From positions 186,001-250,000 of the forward strand of contig VTFK01000110.1 in the NCBI GenBank assembly GCA_009617715.1: a stretch of 64,000 nt of DNA, in the 5' to 3' direction. A program made the translations under genes and the position numbers. Numbering within the stretch: the first letter of the stretch is position 1; the number at the start of each line of letters is the position of its first letter. The stretch comes from Plectrocnemia conspersa. Its lineage: Eukaryota > Arthropoda > Insecta > Trichoptera > Polycentropodidae. A model generated the notes under the pieces. It did no database searches. It worked only from the letters and a program-made list of their open reading frames with translations, and had not been told where the DNA came from. Positions 60,201 through 64,000 of this stretch are shown piece by piece.

Positions 60201-63200
60201 TGTGCAAAGACACGATAGTTGCTCCTAAAAGCACATGTAGAAAACAAGGGCAAACATATTTAATTTATGAACTGATATAATTATTAATTTGTAATTCATT
60301 CGATGATGAAGTTTTCAGTCTCAACTCAACAAAAATAAAAACTTTTATTGAAAAATTAGCTAAAGATATAATCAATATACGCTATAAATTTTGGAGCCAC
60401 TCGAAATGTATCCATTGAATTGACTTCAGTGTTATCAACCAGAATCAATTGAACAAATGACAATAATCGGATCGTTGAATTGCAATCTTGAAATTCCGGG
60501 ATAATTCCGGCTCGAGATTGGATTCTTTAGTACCTTTCTCAATAATTAGCTACTACTGCATTCAATTATACAATACGTTTAGTAAAATGATATTTGCAAT
60601 CAATCCCACGTATTAAATTTCCATTGACACTTCTCAGTAAACCAATAAAATACACGACAACATACCTACAGAATTACAGATGCATACTTTAAGAACTATT
60701 TAACCTTTACGAGTGTTTTACTCGGCACGACTCGTTCGCGTTAACAAATTGGTTGCTTGAAATTACCCGATGACAGGATTGATTACTTAATATACTTAAT
60801 ATCGAACAAGCGACGATTCACAACAAAGGATTATTGATGTTCTTGTACTTGAGCATCATCAATAAAAGTAACACCTTGGGTAATGCTTTAAAAAACGTAG
60901 TTGACAGCACCAAGCTTCTCGGTGTTACTTTTATCCTTACACAGAAGCTTTGAACCTTTGCTAAAATTATGTTACATAATAATATTTAAGAAGAGTGATG
61001 TGCGATTTTCCAATTATTAACGCCTCGTTAATTATGCAATTTCTCAATAGTGTATAGACAATATAATTTATTATATAACATGTAGCTCACAAGCCAAATG
61101 TTCATTATCCGCTTATTGGCAGGTCTGACCTATGACCTAAAACTATTCTCTGTGATCTACTAATGATGGCTCGTTATAGTCTTTTAGCAAATTATCACCT
61201 GACAATTTGCGAAATTGGTTGTTGATGTGTATACGCCGAAACATTTATCACTGACCATTTGACCGATTGGAGTTATTAAAAAAATCATTTCAATTAAAAG
61301 TCGATCTAGACCGATAAGAAATAATGTTAATGTCTGGTATTGTTGTTGCATTTGATTGATTTCTTTTAATTAAATATTTTTTTAAATGTTGATTTTTTGA
61401 CAACCTCTGACTTATAAAGCCAATCGTGAAATTATAGTATATAAATTAAAGATGGCAAAAATTTTAACGACACGCTATAGTCGCTATATGTATATGTTAA
61501 TCAGAAAACATAAAATATGTGTATTCTTTGGTTTAAAAAAATAATCTCACGCAAATTGTGTCAACTTTTTTCCTTGAAAAAAATATTTATCTATGATTAT
61601 GTGTATCGTATAATAATAATTTATTGCGTAATAAATATTTAATTATCAATTATTGAGTCTCTTTTTAATAAAATTATATTATGAGAAATATTGTATAACA
61701 TATTTGCTGTATTATATACGAATAAATATAATTAAGATTTTTAATATTGAAAAATAAAATTGAATAAATTAAAATAAATATTTTATCAGTTTATAAGAAC
61801 ATATATTTAAAAAACTACAAATTAATGCAAAATAAAAGTCAGAGAAAATACAATAAATAAGTTGAAACGATATCATTATTTCCAGTAAAAAAATCTTTGA
61901 AATTAATACTAAATTTTTCAGTGAGAAGTCTTGAATGATTAGCAACAAGGCTACATAAGTATTAATCCATTTTACAGGTATTATTTATTAATTTTAAGTA
62001 ATAATAAACATTACATATCAATACAGAAATATATATAACCTGCTATTTAAAACTCTTTAAAAATCATTAAAATATAATTGATATAACAAATATTGTAAAT
62101 GGATGGCAAAAGAAGGAAAGTAACAGACAGTCATAATCTTTCTCATGGAGACGACTTCTTATTCTATCTTTCATCAACTCATTCTAAAAAATGGGCAAAT
62201 AAAGAAAAACCTAAAATAGTACAAAACAAAGCAAAATTAAACTTTCTAAGAAAGGCGAACAGATTTAGCTTCTCAGCGCTTAAATGATTTAAAAGTTTGG
62301 TGTTCGATGCTTTATACATACACAAGATAATTCATTACATTAACAAACATGTTGAATGTGAAATGACAAATGAAAAGTTGCAGAATCTTTAACGACTATG
62401 AAACGCAAATGTTCCAATAAGAATGTTTTAACTTTTGTGTTAGTGGTGTTTTTCATTTTTGTAAAGACATCGTGCAATAATTGAGAAATTATAGTGTTTT
62501 GTTGGTGCGTCCGTAATCTCCATGCGTTTCAGATGCGTGTTTAACTCTCGATTTCAGACGTCTTTTGCGATCTTCGCTAAAGACGTCCGAATTAAATTTA
62601 GTCCAATTTAGTAGAATAAGTCTCTGAGGAAGTCTCACAAGAGTGTCAGAAAGGAAGTGTGATTCCAGTTTGCCCATGAGAGATTTTGCTGTCTCCTTTT
62701 TCGAAGGGACGAGTAATTACAAAAAGAAGCGAGTTTTTTTTAACAAACTGCCTTTGGGCGTTAGATCAGATTAGGAACGGCCGTTTCGAAGGCAAATCCG
62801 AATGCGGGCTCTTTTCTCAAGGTGACGTATATTTTAATCCATACTGATTTATGGCGTGTACTTTGTGACTTGAGCTGTAAAAGATTTCTCACGGTGGTTT
62901 TCGTTTTAACAAAGAAACCCATTCCTTCTTCGCCGATTAAAACGCTTTAGAACAAGCATTTGTGAATAGAAGAATGGTTCAATTAAGAAAAGAAATGCAA
63001 ATAAGCAAATCCTAATATTATATATTTCTAATTCTTTGTAAGGGACCGTCGAGGCGAGCGTGGGTTACTAAAAATTATTCCCACGGGAACAGGACGATTA
63101 AAAATTAATGTCGTTCTGAAAAACATGGAGAAATATATTTATATAGAATATTAAAAGCGCTCCAAAATTATTCTTTGACTCACACTCTGTGATGTTTGCT

Positions 63201-64000
63201 TCTGAGCTATATATAATATTGGACACACGGAAAATAATGACCTATAACTTGTTGATCGTCAAATGGACAATCTCCTTGTCGACCGACCTCAAAAGTCAGT
63301 TGATCACATAAACCGTTGCGAACTTCAAAATGAGATCTGCGAGTTTTACCATTTTAAAGCTGAGTACAATAGTTTCCTGAAAATATTTTTTACTGAATAT
63401 ATAATTACGTGTTACATGAATTTGTATGACAGTGCGCAAGGAGCAATTCCGTACAAAAATATATGTGAAGGGTAATTTTGGAGCAATACATACATAAGAG
63501 CACTTAAACTTAACTTAAACAAATATGAACTACACATACATATATAATTAAGAATCATATTTCTATTATATGCAATTTATAAGCGCTAGAAAACGCGTTA
63601 AATGTCATGAAGACTACATAGAAAGATTTTTATTTGAGTCACCTTCGTGTTTATAAAGTTAATATATGGGTCAGTTGTAATTTATTAATTTACTAACTAA
63701 TAATTTAATACACACAACAGGATATAGGTAAATATCATCTTATGAACCCCATAATGATAACATACGTATTATTTATTTACAGGATACCCCGTCGATAAAA
63801 TTATAGTAATAAAATATCCAGTGAACAATGCGCGATCTTTCGCGTTCCAACAGTTTCCTCCCCCTGACATTGAACTCCAAGCTGCAATAAATAACTTAAG
63901 TTTTTTTCATCTCCGAAAAAAGTTAATCTTATTGTGACTTATAAGCGATTAATAATTGACCTGACATTTGGCTTTTTCGCCGGATAATAGAAGGCTCGTC
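57251..64000. other. Noncoding AT-rich DNA to window end
   Basis: No gene, RNA gene or clear transposon could be supported. A short inverted pair, aaaagtaacacctt (about 60,864) and ggtgttactttt (about 60,921), encloses about 55 bases. GC-richer patches at about 62,500-62,850 and 63,830-63,870 hold no recognisable motif. Open frames at 59,558-59,752, 62,099-62,287, 62,489-62,677 and 63,263-63,475 have no family features. Confidence 0.5.

Overview
The window is AT-rich eukaryotic nuclear DNA with intron-containing genes, GT-AG splice sites, short introns (66 nt to about 2.5 kb) and many mariner, hAT-like, piggyBac-like and LTR-element relics. The gene set (TM2D2, SCYL2, ARHGAP19/RhoGAP54D-like, LSM1, NCAPH2, an SLC16-type transporter, a tetraspanin start) and the transposon types point to an insect or close arthropod. 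I cannot fix the order from sequence alone.

Layout. 1-18.3 kb holds no complete gene. It contains two hAT-like MITEs, one with a 230-bp palindrome, a hairpin MITE, a degenerate tandem repeat, mariner relics and a possible solo LTR. It may partly be the first intron of a minus-strand tetraspanin whose first coding exon is at 18,325-18,390. From 18.4 to 22.1 kb lie a truncated mariner and a GC-rich, internally deleted LTR element. From 22.1 to 51.6 kb is the gene-bearing core: NCAPH2 (+), TM2D2 (-), an MCT/SLC16-like transporter (+), SCYL2 (-), ARHGAP19-like RhoGAP (+) and LSM1 (-). From 51.6 kb to the end no gene could be supported; there is a 209-bp (AT)n tract and a retroelement-type primer-binding-site match.

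The genes are unrelated housekeeping genes on alternating strands (condensin II, Notch-linked TM2D protein, monocarboxylate-type transport, clathrin-linked pseudokinase, Rho GTPase control, mRNA decay). They do not form an operon or pathway. Exon-intron models were built by hand from frame, splice sites and remembered family alignments; all reconstructed junctions keep frame except one uncertain junction in NCAPH2.

I see no convincing undescribed biological system. The most interesting structures are an apparently uncharacterised LTR family with all copies in one orientation, MITE families with readable target-site duplications, a large palindrome inside one MITE, and a stop-free 66-nt intron in SCYL2 that an ORF-only reading would translate by mistake.
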